A stretch of 24,633 nucleotides of DNA from an uncultured Eggerthella sp. (GCA_900556585.1 USPD01000016.1:1-24633); one strand, 5' to 3'. Positions 6,581-14,868 are shown, counted from the stretch's first letter. Notes: a model not told the origin generated them from the letters alone. Numbers and translations are program-made.

Positions 6581-9163
6581 ATGTCATTTGATAAATTTAC
6601 GGACAAAGCGCGCAAAGTGCTTGTTCTTGCCCAAGAGGAGGCACGCATGTTGCACCAGCCTTACGTGGGTACCGAACATGTGCTCTTGGCGCTTATGAAA
6701 GAACAGGATGGGTTGGCGGCGCAAGCGCTTGATAAGCTTGGCGTTGAGTACGACGATGCCGTGCAGTGTGTTCGCCAGATTGTAAGCATTGATGAAACCG
6801 CTGACGTTTCTGGCCACTTGAGTTTTACACCACGTGTAAAGCGTGTACTTGAAAATTCCTTGCGTGAAGCTATGCAAATGGGTAAGTCCTACATTTCTAC
6901 CGAGCATTTGTTGCTAGGCATTGTTCGAGAAAATGAAGGCACTGCCATTGATGTTTTGGCACGTCTTGGCGTTACAGGTGATGCCATCCGCTCCGCACTA
7001 AATGATCTTGTTGGCCAGTCGGCTGTATATGCGGGCACCAATTTTGATCCTACCGTCAATACGTCCGATAGCATGTTGAAAGAATTTGGCACGGACTTAA
7101 CTAAAAAAGCGGCTGACGGGAAGTTGGATCCTGTTATTGGGCGCGCTGGCGAAATTGAGCGCGTCATGCAGATTCTTTCTCGCCGCCAAAAGAACAACCC
7201 GTTGCTTATTGGCGAACCTGGCGTTGGTAAAACAGCTGTTGTAGAAGGTTTGGCTCAGCTTATTGTTGTGGATCAGGTGCCTGATATCCTCCATAACATT
7301 CGAATCTACACGTTGGATGTTTCTGCATTGGTTGCAGGCTCCAAGTATCGTGGCGAATTTGAAGAGCGTTTGAAGAAGGTTATCAAGGAAGTTGAACAAG
7401 CAGGCGATATTATACTGTTTATTGACGAACTTCATACCTTGATTGGCGCTGGTGCTGCAGAAGGTTCCATTGATGCAGCAGCAATTCTGAAGCCACCGCT
7501 GTCCCGTGGTGAAATTCAGATCATTGGCGCAACAACCTTAGATGAATACCGCAAGCACATTGAAAAAGACTCGGCGTTTGACCGTCGTTTCCAAACGGTG
7601 TTGGTCAAGGAGCCCAATGAAGAACAAGCAGTGCGAATTTTGGAAGGCCTGCGCGATCGCTACGAAGAGCATCATCACGTTCACTTCACTGATGAAGCGC
7701 TGTCTGCTGCGGTAAGTCTTTCTGATAGGTACATTCAGGACCGTTACTTGCCCGATAAGGCAATTGACGTAATTGACGAAGCAGGCGCTCGTATGCGTAT
7801 TCGCAACATGGTTTTGCCTGAAGAAATCCAAAAGATTGATGACGAGCTGCGTAAGCTTCGCTCCGCTAAGGAATCCGCTATTGCGGGTCAGGATTTTGAG
7901 CGTGCCGCTAAAGTTCGTGATGAAGAAGAGAAGCTTCAGAAAGAACGTATGGAGGCGCAGAAGAACTGGGAAGAGAAATCAGCAAAAACACTTAATGAAG
8001 TTTCCGCTGAAGACGTGGCCGACATCGTCTCTATGACCACGGGCGTACCTGTTTCCAACTTGACGGAAGCAGAAACTGAAAAGCTGCTTCGCATGGAATC
8101 AGTATTGCACGAGCGTGTTATTGGCCAGGACGAGGCTATCACGGCGCTGTCCAAGGCAATCCGTCGTAGCCGTTCAGGCTTAAAGGATCCAAAACGTCCT
8201 GTTGGATCGTTTATCTTCTTAGGTCCTTCAGGTGTTGGCAAAACAGAGCTGTCGAAGGCATTGGCGGAATTCCTGTTCAATTCTGAAGATGCGCTTATTT
8301 CCTTCGATATGTCTGAATATATGGAGAAGCATTCGGTTTCCCGTTTGATCGGTTCGCCTCCGGGATACGTTGGTTATGACGAAGGTGGTCAGTTAACCAA
8401 GGCCGTACGTCAGCGTCCTTATTCGGTTGTACTGTTTGACGAAATCGAAAAGGCACATCCTGATGTATTCAATATCTTGTTGCAGATTTTGGAAGAAGGT
8501 CATTTGACCGACTCGCAGGGTCGCGTTGTTGATTTCCGCAATACGGTTATTATCATGACTTCCAATGTTGGCGCTCGTGAGATTACTACCAGTGCACCTC
8601 TCGGTTTCGCCTCAGGTGAAAAGGGCGGCTTGGACGATAAGGAAATTAAGTCACGCGTAATGAGCGAAGTTAAGAAGCTTTTCCGTCCTGAATTCCTGAA
8701 CCGTATTGATGAAATCATCGTATTCAAGTCGCTCACTGAAGATGAAATTGTTGAGATTGTTGATTTAATGATCGACGAGCTGCGTCAGCGTTTGATTGAG
8801 CAGAACATGACCATCAACCTGACAAAGGAAGCAAGCAAATACATCGCTAAGGAAGGAACCGACTTATCCTTCGGTGCACGTCCGTTGCGTCGTGCAATCC
8901 AGCGTCTCATCGAAGATCCCATCTCGGAGCAAATCCTGGAAGGCAAGTGGACAAGCGGTTCGGTTATTGATGTGGATCTTGTTAAAGGCGAAGATGGCGA
9001 AAATCATCTTTCCTTTAATCAGGGAACCGGCTCTATTCCAGCACCTCGTAAGCGTGATTCTATTGCTGCAGAAGCGGAGCTGCTTCTTGCTGGATACGAT
9101 TTAGGCCATGCGGGTGTTTCGCGTGGAGGAGGATCTTCCTCAGGAGATCAGGCTGCAGATTAA
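6581..9163 (+). CDS. clpC: ATP-dependent Clp protease ATP-binding subunit ClpC
   Basis: Hexameric AAA+ unfoldase that feeds proteins to ClpP. From ATG 6581 it is 860 aa, slightly longer than usual (about 810-850). It has a Clp N-terminal double repeat (about 1-145), a first AAA+ module with Walker A GEPGVGKT (211-218) and Walker B Asp282-Glu283, a UVR/M-domain region (about 420-460), a second AAA+ module with Walker A GPSGVGKT (548-555) and Asp620-Glu621, then a ClpB-D2-small domain. The M-domain and double N repeat identify ClpC over ClpA or ClpB. ATG 6581 (MSFDKFTDKARKV) matches the family N-terminus and has GAGG five bases upstream; an in-frame GTG at 6536 almost touches the CIRCE element and is rejected. 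The C-terminal 35 residues are a Gly/Ser-rich extension of unknown role. Confidence 0.96.
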   Translation: MSFDKFTDKARKVLVLAQEEARMLHQPYVGTEHVLLALMKEQDGLAAQALDKLGVEYDDAVQCVRQIVSIDETADVSGHLSFTPRVKRVLENSLREAMQMGKSYISTEHLLLGIVRENEGTAIDVLARLGVTGDAIRSALNDLVGQSAVYAGTNFDPTVNTSDSMLKEFGTDLTKKAADGKLDPVIGRAGEIERVMQILSRRQKNNPLLIGEPGVGKTAVVEGLAQLIVVDQVPDILHNIRIYTLDVSALVAGSKYRGEFEERLKKVIKEVEQAGDIILFIDELHTLIGAGAAEGSIDAAAILKPPLSRGEIQIIGATTLDEYRKHIEKDSAFDRRFQTVLVKEPNEEQAVRILEGLRDRYEEHHHVHFTDEALSAAVSLSDRYIQDRYLPDKAIDVIDEAGARMRIRNMVLPEEIQKIDDELRKLRSAKESAIAGQDFERAAKVRDEEEKLQKERMEAQKNWEEKSAKTLNEVSAEDVADIVSMTTGVPVSNLTEAETEKLLRMESVLHERVIGQDEAITALSKAIRRSRSGLKDPKRPVGSFIFLGPSGVGKTELSKALAEFLFNSEDALISFDMSEYMEKHSVSRLIGSPPGYVGYDEGGQLTKAVRQRPYSVVLFDEIEKAHPDVFNILLQILEEGHLTDSQGRVVDFRNTVIIMTSNVGAREITTSAPLGFASGEKGGLDDKEIKSRVMSEVKKLFRPEFLNRIDEIIVFKSLTEDEIVEIVDLMIDELRQRLIEQNMTINLTKEASKYIAKEGTDLSFGARPLRRAIQRLIEDPISEQILEGKWTSGSVIDVDLVKGEDGENHLSFNQGTGSIPAPRKRDSIAAEAELLLAGYDLGHAGVSRGGGSSSGDQAAD

Positions 9164-9196
9164 ATAGATTTGCATCATTGAATAAAAGTTAGTGCT

Positions 9197-9220
9197 CGCG
9201 GGACTATTTTTAGTCCCGCG
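9197..9220. terminator. hairpin after clpC
   Basis: Perfect 10-bp stem CGCGGGACTA / TAGTCCCGCG (9197-9206 and 9211-9220) with a TTTT loop. The T-run after it is broken (TTGCATAT), so termination may be partial. Confidence 0.7.
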
Positions 9221-9225
9221 TTGCA

Positions 9226-9231
9226 TATAAT
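9226..9231 (+). promoter_or_regulatory. consensus -10 box upstream of ispD
   Basis: TATAAT matches the sigma-70 -10 consensus exactly and follows the clpC hairpin by five bases. A -35 at normal spacing would fall inside that hairpin and is not recognisable. If active, it would give a leader of about 320 bases that carries the repeat arrays before ispD. Confidence 0.3.
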
Positions 9232-9253
9232 GTAGATATTAGGCCAATCTAAC

Positions 9254-9356
9254 AGGGGCACATCGCGCAAGAGTGTGAGGCGTTTTTAAGCGTAGGGGTG
9301 CATCGCACAAAACATGGCGTTTAAAATGCAGGTGCGCATCGCGTGCATACATGTGG
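9254..9356. repeat. three degenerate 27-40-bp direct repeats
   Basis: Copies begin at 9254, 9294 and 9330 with AGGGGCACATCGCGC, AGGGGTGCATCGCAC and AGGTGCGCATCGCGT. The first two continue into similar GGCGTTTTTAAGC / GGCGTTTAAAATGC tails. The third tail diverges into TG-rich sequence. There is no coding potential. Confidence 0.7.
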
Positions 9357-9380
9357 CATACAGAAGTGTATATGGTACAA

Positions 9381-9507
9381 AAGTGAAAGCGCATGTGTCA
9401 CGAAGATAGAAACACATGTGACGCGAAGGCGAAAAGCGTATGTGACACCGCATATGACACAAAGGCAGAAGCGCATGTGACGCCAAAGGTAGAGGCGCAG
9501 GAGGCGC
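9381..9507. repeat. array of degenerate 23-bp repeats before ispD
   Basis: Units at 9381-9402, 9403-9425, 9426-9448, a half unit 9449-9460, then 9461-9484 and 9485-9507. The shared pattern is A-rich, then GCGCATGTGACGC. The CATGTGAC core is kept in most copies, and its centre CACATGTG is palindromic in one. The 23-bp unit is not a multiple of three and has no unique spacers, so it is neither a protein repeat nor a CRISPR array. Confidence 0.75.
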
Positions 9508-9555
9508 AAAAGCCGCATCATCTGTGGAAAGCGCGCAATGGTACAGGAGTTCCTC

Positions 9556-10398
9556 ATGAGCGACAAGACAATTGATCCCGTATTTGTTCCATCTGTTCTT
9601 GAACATGCAATGGCAATGTTCGATGACATGAATTTTGATGCTCTTAAAGTAGAACCTCGTCTGGAGGGCGTTGTTGATAAAAACCCAAAAACGGCGGCAA
9701 TCATTTTAGCTGGCGGTAGTGGTGAGCGTTTTGGGCATGAAGGCGGTAAGCAGCTTGTAGAAATTGCGGGCAAGCCTATTCTTACGCGCTCTGCTGAAGC
9801 ATTTGATGCTGTGGGGGATGTAGGACTTATTGTTATTGTGTGTCCTGAAGAACGCACTGAAGAATATTTATCGAAGGCTATTGATCCATTTCCGTTCGTA
9901 ACGCCTATTGTTATGGCACCTGCTGGATCAATTCGTCAAGAATCGGCCTTTTCTGGTCTGGAGCTTGTACCTGAAGAATATGAGTTTGTTATTCTGCATG
10001 ATGGCGCACGCCCGCTAGTTACCAAGGAATTAATTGAGCACACAATCAACACCGTAAAGGGCAACATTGATTGTGATGGCGCGGTAGTTGGACATCCTTC
10101 TATTGATACGCTCAAGGTTGTTGAAAATGGCGTCATTGTTGGCACGCCTGATCGTTCGGTATTCTGGAACGCTCAAACTCCCCAAATCTTTAGAGCAGGT
10201 ATCTATCGTCGTGCTCATGCTTCTGCTCTTTCGGATGGTTTCGTTGGAACCGATGACTCATCGCTAATTGAACGTTTGGGCGGTCGCGTACTTGTGGTTG
10301 AAGGCAAGCGCGACAATATTAAACTAACCGTACCAGAAGATTATTTGCTTATGTCTGCTGCGGTTCGTGCAGCACTAGAAGAAAGACGAGGGAAATAG
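9556..10398 (+). CDS. ispD: 2-C-methyl-D-erythritol 4-phosphate cytidylyltransferase
   Basis: Third enzyme of the MEP isoprenoid pathway: joins CTP and MEP to make CDP-ME. The nucleotide-binding loop LAGGSGERFG is at residues 51-60, followed by GGKQL, the HDGARPL motif, and AQTPQIFR near the C-terminal third. AGGAG at 9545-9549 with a five-base spacer selects ATG 9556 (280 aa) over ATG 9538. The usual IspD is about 230 aa and begins at the loop, so this one has about 45 extra N-terminal residues rich in acidic and hydrophobic residues. That extension is either a real appendage or an overlong gene model. The stop overlaps the ispF start by one base, indicating translational coupling. Confidence 0.93.
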   Translation: MSDKTIDPVFVPSVLEHAMAMFDDMNFDALKVEPRLEGVVDKNPKTAAIILAGGSGERFGHEGGKQLVEIAGKPILTRSAEAFDAVGDVGLIVIVCPEERTEEYLSKAIDPFPFVTPIVMAPAGSIRQESAFSGLELVPEEYEFVILHDGARPLVTKELIEHTINTVKGNIDCDGAVVGHPSIDTLKVVENGVIVGTPDRSVFWNAQTPQIFRAGIYRRAHASALSDGFVGTDDSSLIERLGGRVLVVEGKRDNIKLTVPEDYLLMSAAVRAALEERRGK

Positions 10399-10916
10399 TG
10401 TCTAGTGATACCTCATCGTTTACCGCTGCGTTTGGAAGATTGCGCACAGGTCTTGGTTATGACGTTCATGCGTTTGCGCCAAATCGCAAACTTATTTTAG
10501 GTGGCGTGGAAATTCCGCACCATCAAGGCCTTGATGGTCATTCGGATGCGGATGTGTTGGCTCATGCGGTTGCGGATGCTCTGCTAGGGGCAATTCGCGG
10601 TGGGGATATTGGCAAATTATTTCCTGATACTGATCCTCAATATAAGGGAGCAAACTCCTTATATTTGCTTTCTGAAGTAGCTACTTTAGTACGAAAAGAA
10701 GGCTACGAAATTATCGATATTGATTGCGTTATAGCTGCGCAAGCTCCAAAACTTTCGCCTCATCGTGATGCTATGCGTGAAAACTTAGCAAAAGCATGTG
10801 GCATTTCCGTTGAAAACATAGGAGTTAAAGCTACTACTACCGAGCATTTAGGCTTCGAAGGTCGCGAAGAAGGTATTTCGGCGCAGGCAGTAGCTCTGGT
10901 CTTTCGATGTTCGTAA
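10398..10916 (+). CDS. ispF: 2-C-methyl-D-erythritol 2,4-cyclodiphosphate synthase
   Basis: Cyclises CDP-ME-2-phosphate to MEcPP in the MEP pathway; the family is a homotrimer with a divalent metal in each active site. At 172 aa it is about 15 residues longer than the family norm, all at the N-terminus. The metal ligands are visible as Asp22 and His24 in GYDVHAF, with His56 in VLAHA, and DGHSDAD and FPDTDPQYK are canonical. The start is GTG at 10398, sharing its G with the ispD stop codon TAG, so it is translated with ispD. Confidence 0.95.
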   Translation: MSSDTSSFTAAFGRLRTGLGYDVHAFAPNRKLILGGVEIPHHQGLDGHSDADVLAHAVADALLGAIRGGDIGKLFPDTDPQYKGANSLYLLSEVATLVRKEGYEIIDIDCVIAAQAPKLSPHRDAMRENLAKACGISVENIGVKATTTEHLGFEGREEGISAQAVALVFRCS

Positions 10917-10997
10917 TGCTTGTGTGTATGTGTTGCGCTTAGGGTTTATACTAGGCATCACGCAAATTAGCAAACTTACGTATGTTCGGTTTTATTC

Positions 10998-11020
10998 GGC
11001 CGCACTAATGCTGGCCTTTT
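10998..11020 (+). terminator. terminator or attenuator between ispF and cysS
   Basis: GGCCGCA (10998-11004) pairs with TGC-t-GGCC (11009-11016), with one bulged T and the loop CTAA, followed by TTTT. It ends 19 bases before the cysS start and just ahead of its Shine-Dalgarno AAGGAGA. The position suits either termination of ispDF or attenuation of cysS. No T-box sequence is visible upstream. Confidence 0.5.
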
Positions 11021-11039
11021 ACCATCTCAAGGAGATACG

Positions 11040-12536
11040 ATGATTCGAATTTATGACACTATGGCTCGCGAAAAACGCCCTTTTGTACCTTGCGAAGAAG
11101 GAAAAGTGGGCATGTATGTATGCGGTCCAACGGTGTACAACTACATTCATATTGGTAATGCGCGTACCTTTATTTCTTTCGATACTATTCGCCGCTATTT
11201 GATGTGGCGCGGTTATGAGGTAACGTTCGTTCAGAACATCACTGATGTGGACGACAAAATTATCAATAAAGCACTTGAAGAAGGTCGTAGTGCTGCAGAA
11301 GTAGCAGCGGAATATGCTCAGGCTTTCATTGAGGATATGCATGCAGCAGGAGTGCTTGATCCTGATATTCGTCCTCGTGCAACAGAAGAAACTGACGCAA
11401 TGATTGCGTTGGTGGAAAAGCTTATTGAAAATGGCCATGCTTACGAAGTTGAAGGCGATGTATATTTCGCAGTTCGTTCGTATGATAAGTACGGTCAGCT
11501 TTCGAATCGTAATATTGATGAAATGGAAACAGGCCATCGCGAACTGCGTGCTGACGGGCAGGGCTTAGAAGATCGCAAACGTGATCCTCTTGATTTTGCT
11601 TTATGGAAGGCGGCAAAGCCAGGCGAGCCTTCTTGGGATTCTCCTTGGGGTAAGGGCCGTCCTGGTTGGCATATTGAATGCTCTGCGATGTCCGAAAAAT
11701 ATCTTGGTCTTCCTTTTGATATCCATGGTGGTGGAGCGGACTTGGCATTTCCTCATCATGAAAACGAGCGCGCCCAATCTGAGGCAGCATGTGGTTGCAC
11801 GTTTGCTAATTACTGGATCCATGGAGGCATGCTCCAGATCAATTCCGAAAAAATGTCTAAGTCGCTAGGAAACTTCTTGTTGCTGCGCGATATCTTAAAA
11901 ACAACAGATGCGCGCGTACTTCGCATGCTTATGCTCCAGACGCATTATCGTAGCCCACTTGATTTTTCTGACGAGCGCTTGCAAGAAGCTCAAACAGCAT
12001 TAACCCGTTTAACGAACTTCATTAATAACACCGAATGGATATGCTCAAAACCTGCTCAGGAGCCTTCTACGGTAAACATGGATGAATATCGTAGTGCTAT
12101 TGAGGCAATGCGTGAATCCTTTATTGAAGCCATGGATGATGATTTTAATACGGCAGGTGCACTTGGCGCAATCTTTACCTTTGTTGGCGAAGCCAACACC
12201 ATGCTTGCCGATGCATGTGTATGCGTTCGCGATGCAAAAGAAGTAGAAGAAGGCGCACGTGCAGTTGTCGAATTGCTAGGCGTTTTGGGTATTGATGCAT
12301 GTGAAACTGGTTCTTGCGCTTCAGGAAATGATAAAGCGGTAGTTGCCCTGGCTCATGATCTTGCGGGATACGATGGCTCAGATGGCGAAGAAGCAATTCA
12401 AGCATTGCTTGATAGCCGTGCTGCAGCACGTAAAGAAAAGAACTTCGGTCTGGCGGATCAAATTCGCGATGACTTGAGCAATCTTGGTTTTACGATTGAA
12501 GACACCCCGCAGGGTGCCCGCGTAACGAGAAACTAA
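11040..12536 (+). CDS. cysS: cysteinyl-tRNA synthetase
   Basis: Class I synthetase that charges tRNA-Cys with cysteine; 498 aa, family about 460-480. The Rossmann signature YIHIGNA has its HIGH-type motif at residues 37-40, and KMSKS is at 271-275. The zinc ligands are present as Cys28 (YVCGPTVY), the Cys in HIECSAMS and the His/Glu pair in HHENE. A DALR-type helical domain and anticodon region fill the C-terminal third. AAGGAGA lies just upstream of the ATG. A putative -10 TATACT at 10947-10952 has no good -35 partner. Confidence 0.97.
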   Translation: MIRIYDTMAREKRPFVPCEEGKVGMYVCGPTVYNYIHIGNARTFISFDTIRRYLMWRGYEVTFVQNITDVDDKIINKALEEGRSAAEVAAEYAQAFIEDMHAAGVLDPDIRPRATEETDAMIALVEKLIENGHAYEVEGDVYFAVRSYDKYGQLSNRNIDEMETGHRELRADGQGLEDRKRDPLDFALWKAAKPGEPSWDSPWGKGRPGWHIECSAMSEKYLGLPFDIHGGGADLAFPHHENERAQSEAACGCTFANYWIHGGMLQINSEKMSKSLGNFLLLRDILKTTDARVLRMLMLQTHYRSPLDFSDERLQEAQTALTRLTNFINNTEWICSKPAQEPSTVNMDEYRSAIEAMRESFIEAMDDDFNTAGALGAIFTFVGEANTMLADACVCVRDAKEVEEGARAVVELLGVLGIDACETGSCASGNDKAVVALAHDLAGYDGSDGEEAIQALLDSRAAARKEKNFGLADQIRDDLSNLGFTIEDTPQGARVTRN

Positions 12537-12610
12537 GGATGTGGTTCGCGCAAGCGTACAAGAGAGAGTTACGGGCGAGATCAGAATAAAAGGCTCAGTG
12601 TGTCTCATAC

Positions 12611-12659
12611 AGATAATGATCCACTTATCTACTTAATTATTACAATTCAAACAAGTTTG
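12611..12659. promoter_or_regulatory. operator-like dyads upstream of the TetR-type gene
   Basis: AGATAA-N8-TTATCT (12611-12630) and CAAAC-aa-GTTTG (12648-12659) are perfect but short inverted repeats in the 273-base gap before the regulator gene. TetR proteins commonly autoregulate through such dyads. Assigning either as its operator is inference. Confidence 0.22.
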
Positions 12660-12809
12660 TAGGATTTAGCCTATTATGGGTTCAGGGTAAAACATGTTCA
12701 TTTTTTGATTTTCATAGTGTATGATGCCTGATAATAAAAATTCAGGTATTGTTTCAGGAGCTTTTTTAAGTTTGAGAATCAAGGGTGAGGTATAAGGAGG
12801 AAGTCTCGA

Positions 12810-13478
12810 ATGATCAGGCGTAATGACTATGTGTCCGTTCATGAAACGCGAGCGCAGGTCACCCGAGAAAAGCTTCTCAAGGCAGCTATAAAGCTGGTTA
12901 ACCGTGATGGAATGAAGCAGCTTACGGTTCGTAATATTTGCGATGAAGCGGGTCTTTCTACAGGCAGCTTTTATAACCTTTTTAGTGGCAAGGAAGATTT
13001 GATTTCATACTACTTAAAGTATGCGTTTGTCCCTTATAAGGAAAAGGCACTCGAAGAAAACGAACACCACAATCCTGTTGAGCGCATCTTGGTTATTTAT
13101 CGTGCGTATGTGATTTACTGCAAGGATATGGGCTTGGAGTTTGTTTCTGGCTTGTATGCATCAAATCACAATCCATTTTTCGATTTTATGCATCGTGATT
13201 CTGATGACGATTTCATTATCGCTAATGTTCGTTCATATATTGATGAAGCCAAGGAACAAGGTCTTATTCGTAGCGATGTAGACACGGATGAGTCTCTATT
13301 GCGCATCGCAGCAGCTTCTACGGGACTTATGTTCTACTGGTGCGTATTTGATGGCAAGATTGATGTGGAATATGAAGTAGATGCAGCTATTGCAACCTAT
13401 TTGCGCTCCATTGCGGTTGATCCTGATACGGTCATTGGGCTTGAACCTCTTGAAACAGAAGGTGCTTTCCTGTCATAA
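12810..13478 (+). CDS. TetR/AcrR-family transcriptional regulator
   Basis: One-component regulator of 222 aa: a DNA-binding N-terminus and a ligand-binding helical C-terminus. The helix-turn-helix is at residues 39-58 (TVRNICDEAGLSTGSFYNLF), followed by the typical FxxKEDL junction. The C-terminal domain (about 75-205) does not match any subfamily I can name, so the ligand is unknown. AAGGAGG at 12794-12800 sets the start nine bases downstream. It has its own terminator-like structure downstream and no adjacent transporter or enzyme in divergent orientation, so its regulon is not evident from the neighbourhood. Confidence 0.9.
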   Translation: MIRRNDYVSVHETRAQVTREKLLKAAIKLVNRDGMKQLTVRNICDEAGLSTGSFYNLFSGKEDLISYYLKYAFVPYKEKALEENEHHNPVERILVIYRAYVIYCKDMGLEFVSGLYASNHNPFFDFMHRDSDDDFIIANVRSYIDEAKEQGLIRSDVDTDESLLRIAAASTGLMFYWCVFDGKIDVEYEVDAAIATYLRSIAVDPDTVIGLEPLETEGAFLS

Positions 13479-13531
13479 GTTTTGTGTGCTGCAATTAAGG
13501 TAAAATTTGCAAGCATTTGAAATCAGCAAAT

Positions 13532-13605
13532 AAAGAGAAGCTTTCGTCCGCTAAGTAACATAAGTATTAAACGTGTTGTTTTGTTTGGCAAAAGCTTCTC
13601 TTTTT
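13532..13605 (+). terminator. long-loop inverted repeat with T-run after the TetR-type gene
   Basis: A perfect 13-bp inverted repeat, AAAGAGAAGCTTT (13532-13544) with AAAGCTTCTCTTT (13591-13603), runs into five T. The loop is 46 bases, far longer than in ordinary terminators. It could be a terminator with a structured loop or a small terminated RNA. Confidence 0.55.
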
Positions 13606-13720
13606 GCGTTTAAAAAACCTGGTAGGGCGCGAAGTATAGTGATAAGCTATATATGTAAACAGTGCTTGCTGGGAGAGCACTTATTGGCGTCTTTGCGCTT
13701 GATGAAAAGGAGGGGTAACC

Positions 13721-14197
13721 ATGGTATTCAAGAACGTTGTTGTTGCTTACGATGGATCCGATCATGCACTTGCTGCTGTAACGAAGGCTGCAGAACTAGT
13801 AAAGGACGACCCTGGTGCAAAACTGCACCTGGTATTTGTTACCACGCATCCTAATGCTCAGCTTCCTGCAAACTTTAATAGCGCTTCTTTTGATCCTCAA
13901 CAGTATCTACTTTCCGTTGAGGACATTATGAACTTGTATAACAAGACTATTGAAGAAGAAACTGAAAAGGTTCGTGAGGGAATTGGTTCAGTTTTGGATG
14001 ATCTTGGTGATTGTGCTGAAATCGAAGTAATTCCTGGTTATACTCCAGCAGCAGATATTCTTTCTTATGCTGAAAAGGTTGACGCAGACCTTATCGTAAT
14101 GGGTTCTCGTGGTCTTGGTGCTATTCGTGGCGTTCTTGGCTCGGTTAGCTATGCCGTTTTGCGCGAAGCTCCAATGCCTGTTCTTGTTATCAAATAA
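13721..14197 (+). CDS. universal stress protein (UspA family)
   Basis: Cytoplasmic USP of 158 aa with the alpha/beta nucleotide-binding fold; such proteins accumulate under starvation, redox or acid stress. The first strand and loop read VVVAYDGSDHAL, with the conserved Asp of the ATP-binding subclass. Near the C-terminus DLIVMGSRGLGAIRG...GSVS gives the G-x2-G-(x)-GS nucleotide loop (from Gly128), here with eight residues between the glycines instead of the classic nine. AAAGGAGG (13706-13713) sets the ATG. It is convergent with a second USP of identical length and shares a terminator with it. The specific stress is unknown. Confidence 0.93.
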   Translation: MVFKNVVVAYDGSDHALAAVTKAAELVKDDPGAKLHLVFVTTHPNAQLPANFNSASFDPQQYLLSVEDIMNLYNKTIEEETEKVREGIGSVLDDLGDCAEIEVIPGYTPAADILSYAEKVDADLIVMGSRGLGAIRGVLGSVSYAVLREAPMPVLVIK

Positions 14198-14261
14198 CGT
14201 AGTAGAATTAGCAACGGCTCGCAGAACGCGGGTAGCGTTTTGTAAGTATTTAAAAAATCAA

Positions 14262-14294
14262 AATGCGCCAGATTTGCTTCTGGCGCATTTTTTT
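14262..14294. terminator. bidirectional terminator between the two USP genes
   Basis: Perfect 11-bp stem AATGCGCCAGA / TCTGGCGCATT (14262-14272 and 14279-14289) with a 6-base loop. Seven T follow on plus, and an A-rich run precedes it, which gives a T-rich tail on minus. It can end both convergent transcripts. Confidence 0.92.
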
Positions 14295-14391
14295 GTGATA
14301 CAAAATATAAGAAATGGTTTACTTTATAAACCTGCATTTTCAAGCTTTTTTACCATTTCTATACTTCGAGCCAAATTAATCAATTTCTGAA

Positions 14392-14868
14392 TTATTTCAC
14401 GGTTAATACCGGCAAATCGGTCGAGCGTAGAATGCCTGAGCTTACGCTTCCGAAAGCACCGCGAATTGCGCCAAGGCCTCTGCGTCCCATTACAATAAGG
14501 TCGCAATTGTGTGTTTCGCAATATTCGATAATACCTTGAACGGGTGATGGGTGCGCAATGGTGTCAAATTCTACCTGGTTTTTAGGTAGATCAGGATATT
14601 CGCCAGTTACGTCCTTAATCATCTTGTCGCGTTGCTTTATCAGCGAATCATCGTAGAGATTTTCATAGTCTTTGTAGTCGATATAGGTTGGAGTGGAACC
14701 AAGAATAGGATCGCTTTCAGAAATGGTAGGAGCAACGCTCATAGAAACTACATTGAGAATGATCATTGTGGTGTCTTCCGAACCCCGAATAAGACCCGTT
14801 GCTGCCTTCACTGCGCGCAGGGCATGCTTTGATCCGTCAAATGGAACCAAAATCTTTTTGTAGTCCAT
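14392..14868 (-). CDS. universal stress protein (UspA family), second copy
   Basis: USP of 158 aa, the same length as the convergent copy. KILVPFDGSKHALRAV opens the fold, and LIVMGRRGLGAIRGAFGSVS supplies the nucleotide loop, again with eight residues between glycines. The start is placed at the ATG at 14868 because GAGGGG lies five bases upstream. A longer frame to 14916 has no ribosome-binding site and an unrelated N-terminus. It lies 70 bases downstream of hemH on the same strand, and ATGTAAACAG in that gap also occurs upstream of the other USP gene. An own promoter is therefore likely. Confidence 0.92.
   Translation of the reverse strand: MDYKKILVPFDGSKHALRAVKAATGLIRGSEDTTMIILNVVSMSVAPTISESDPILGSTPTYIDYKDYENLYDDSLIKQRDKMIKDVTGEYPDLPKNQVEFDTIAHPSPVQGIIEYCETHNCDLIVMGRRGLGAIRGAFGSVSSGILRSTDLPVLTVK

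Noticed and set aside
9381..9507. Possible CRISPR array
   Set aside because: Units are contiguous, degenerate and lack unique spacers; no cas gene is present.
9321..9857. Minus-strand open frame over the repeat arrays and the ispD start
   Set aside because: Its peptide is repetitive because the DNA repeats, it overlaps a well-supported gene, and it has no ribosome-binding site.
10917..11039. T-box riboswitch upstream of cysS
   Set aside because: The gap is only 123 bases and lacks the conserved T-box sequence and specifier loop.
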